The notes under the pieces: model-generated
What the model was told of the DNA's origin: nothing
Seen by the model: the letters and a program-made list of their open reading frames with translations, nothing else
Database searches by the model: none
NCBI RefSeq assembly: GCF_013112245.1
Contig: NZ_WVRN01000001.1
Location: 2,360,501 to 2,424,500, forward strand
DNA length: 64,000 bases
DNA from: Ruegeria sp. HKCCD4315
GTDB lineage: Bacteria > Pseudomonadota > Alphaproteobacteria > Rhodobacterales > Rhodobacteraceae
Direction of reading: 5' to 3'
Part shown: in pieces, positions 63,716-64,000 of the stretch
How the letters are laid out: each line of letters starts with the position of its first letter
Numbering within the stretch: the first letter of the stretch is position 1
Made by a program: the position numbers and the translations under genes

Positions 63716-63744
63716 ACCCCGAGGTATTTTTAGCCAGATGAAGA
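63716..63744 (+). repeat. Dispersed intergenic repeat, copy 3
   Basis: ACCCCGAGGTATTTTTAGCC then AGATGAAG, most like copy 1 near 30187 in the opposite orientation. It lies between the amidase 3' end and the rnpB promoter, a non-coding position like the other copies. Confidence 0.55.
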
Positions 63745-63749
63745 GCGGA

Positions 63750-64000
63750 TCAGGTTATTGTGTTGGGCTGCGTTAGCGCATTCAAATCCGCAGTTTCAAG
63801 AGGGCCTTTTGCCCAAGGGCGAAACCGCAGCCGAACGGCAGCCAGCAGTTGAGTATCTTCCACCGGGGCAGTGAAACCTGCCCGTCGCGCGGCGGCGCGG
63901 AATGCCATCAGACTTGGTGGCGCTGACGGGACGTCTGAACCGCGCGGTTTTGCCAGAGCTTGCCGCTCTAGCCGTTGCCAATCAAAATGTGGACCGGGGT
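63750..64000 (-). CDS. C-terminal part of an N-acetylmuramoyl-L-alanine amidase (AmpD-like), cut by window edge
   Basis: The visible 82 codons read PGPHFDWQRLERQALAKPRG... and end ...LNALTQPNTIT before the stop at 63750-63752. PGPHFDW is the segment immediately behind the zinc-ligand Asp of AmpD-type amidases (D-P-G-P-x-F-D-W), and the following region resembles their C-terminal helical and peptidoglycan-binding parts. The catalytic domain lies off the right edge. It should cleave the amide bond of muramyl peptides during cell-wall recycling. Confidence 0.65.
   Translation of the reverse strand, partial: PGPHFDWQRLERQALAKPRGSDVPSAPPSLMAFRAAARRAGFTAPVEDTQLLAAVRLRFRPWAKGPLETADLNALTQPNTIT

Noticed and set aside
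63304..63741. Open frames of 120-145 codons over the RNase P RNA region
   Set aside because: They overlap rnpB, whose conserved helices explain the sequence.
1..64000. tRNA genes, CRISPR arrays, insertion sequences or prophage
   Set aside because: No T-arm-like GGTTCGAATCC-type signal in a foldable context, no regularly spaced repeats, and no transposase or phage protein was seen on reading both strands.

Overview
This 64 kb window looks like a chromosomal segment of a marine alphaproteobacterium of the Roseobacter group (Rhodobacterales). I infer this from gene content: a short proline-tRNA ligase, a PccR-type propionate regulator, a choline-sulfate/choline catabolic operon, and many small proteins of the kind seen in that order. 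Base composition is moderately GC-rich. I see no insertion sequence, prophage, CRISPR array or tRNA. Nearly every stretch is ordinary coding DNA. Both edges cut genes: an ABC ATPase on the left and an AmpD-like amidase on the right.

Layout. 1-6.2 kb: a quaternary-amine ABC transporter (edge), a Tag-like glycosylase, an HExxH lipoprotein, a small cytochrome c, a DMT-type membrane protein and the lipoprotein-release pair lolC-lolD. 6.5-16.4 kb: a hypothetical gene, proS, an FAD oxidoreductase/2-oxoglutarate oxygenase couplet, a PerM-type permease, an Hda-like ATPase, a Ppx/GppA phosphatase, a nuclease-like protein and a TerB-DnaJ protein. 16.4-30.3 kb: the propionyl-CoA to succinyl-CoA pathway (pccB, pccA, methylmalonyl-CoA mutase) interspersed with small envelope proteins and a porin, followed by a Bcr/CflA pump and the regulator pccR. 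30.3-35.2 kb: a secreted nuclease and the betI-betC-betA operon. 35.2-46.6 kb: exporters (EamA, ArgO with ArgP), a nitroreductase, an MFS protein, YebC, and a run of SLC13 carrier, glutamine amidotransferase, BASS carrier and FAD dehydrogenase. 46.7-55.8 kb: a second SLC13 carrier, YmdB, 5-formyl-THF cyclo-ligase, MgtE, guanine deaminase facing a second purine-type deaminase, an inositol-monophosphatase-type enzyme and an XRE regulator. 56-64 kb: a quinone reductase, a LysR regulator, DUF1127, Bax-inhibitor-1, rpmG, a TerB-like protein, the DUF1326-DUF2182-GYD trio and rnpB (RNase P RNA).

How they work together. Two regulatory links can be read from the DNA. First, a 22-bp dyad lies upstream of betI and recurs with 19 of 22 bases identical between the transporter and the Tag-like gene at the left end, which suggests that BetI controls both choline-sulfate breakdown and uptake of a related amine. 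Second, TTTGCAAA-type sites lie in the pccB/MFS intergenic region as an 18-bp direct repeat 40 bp apart, and again just before pccR 30 bp apart, matching what is known of PccR control of propionyl-CoA assimilation.

The best candidates for little-described biology are the DUF1326-DUF2182-GYD operon (Cys/Met/His-rich, likely metal-related), the FAD oxidoreductase/2-oxoglutarate oxygenase couplet, the extended hairpin that contains the start codon of the secreted nuclease, and the phased C-tract motifs upstream of the XRE gene.
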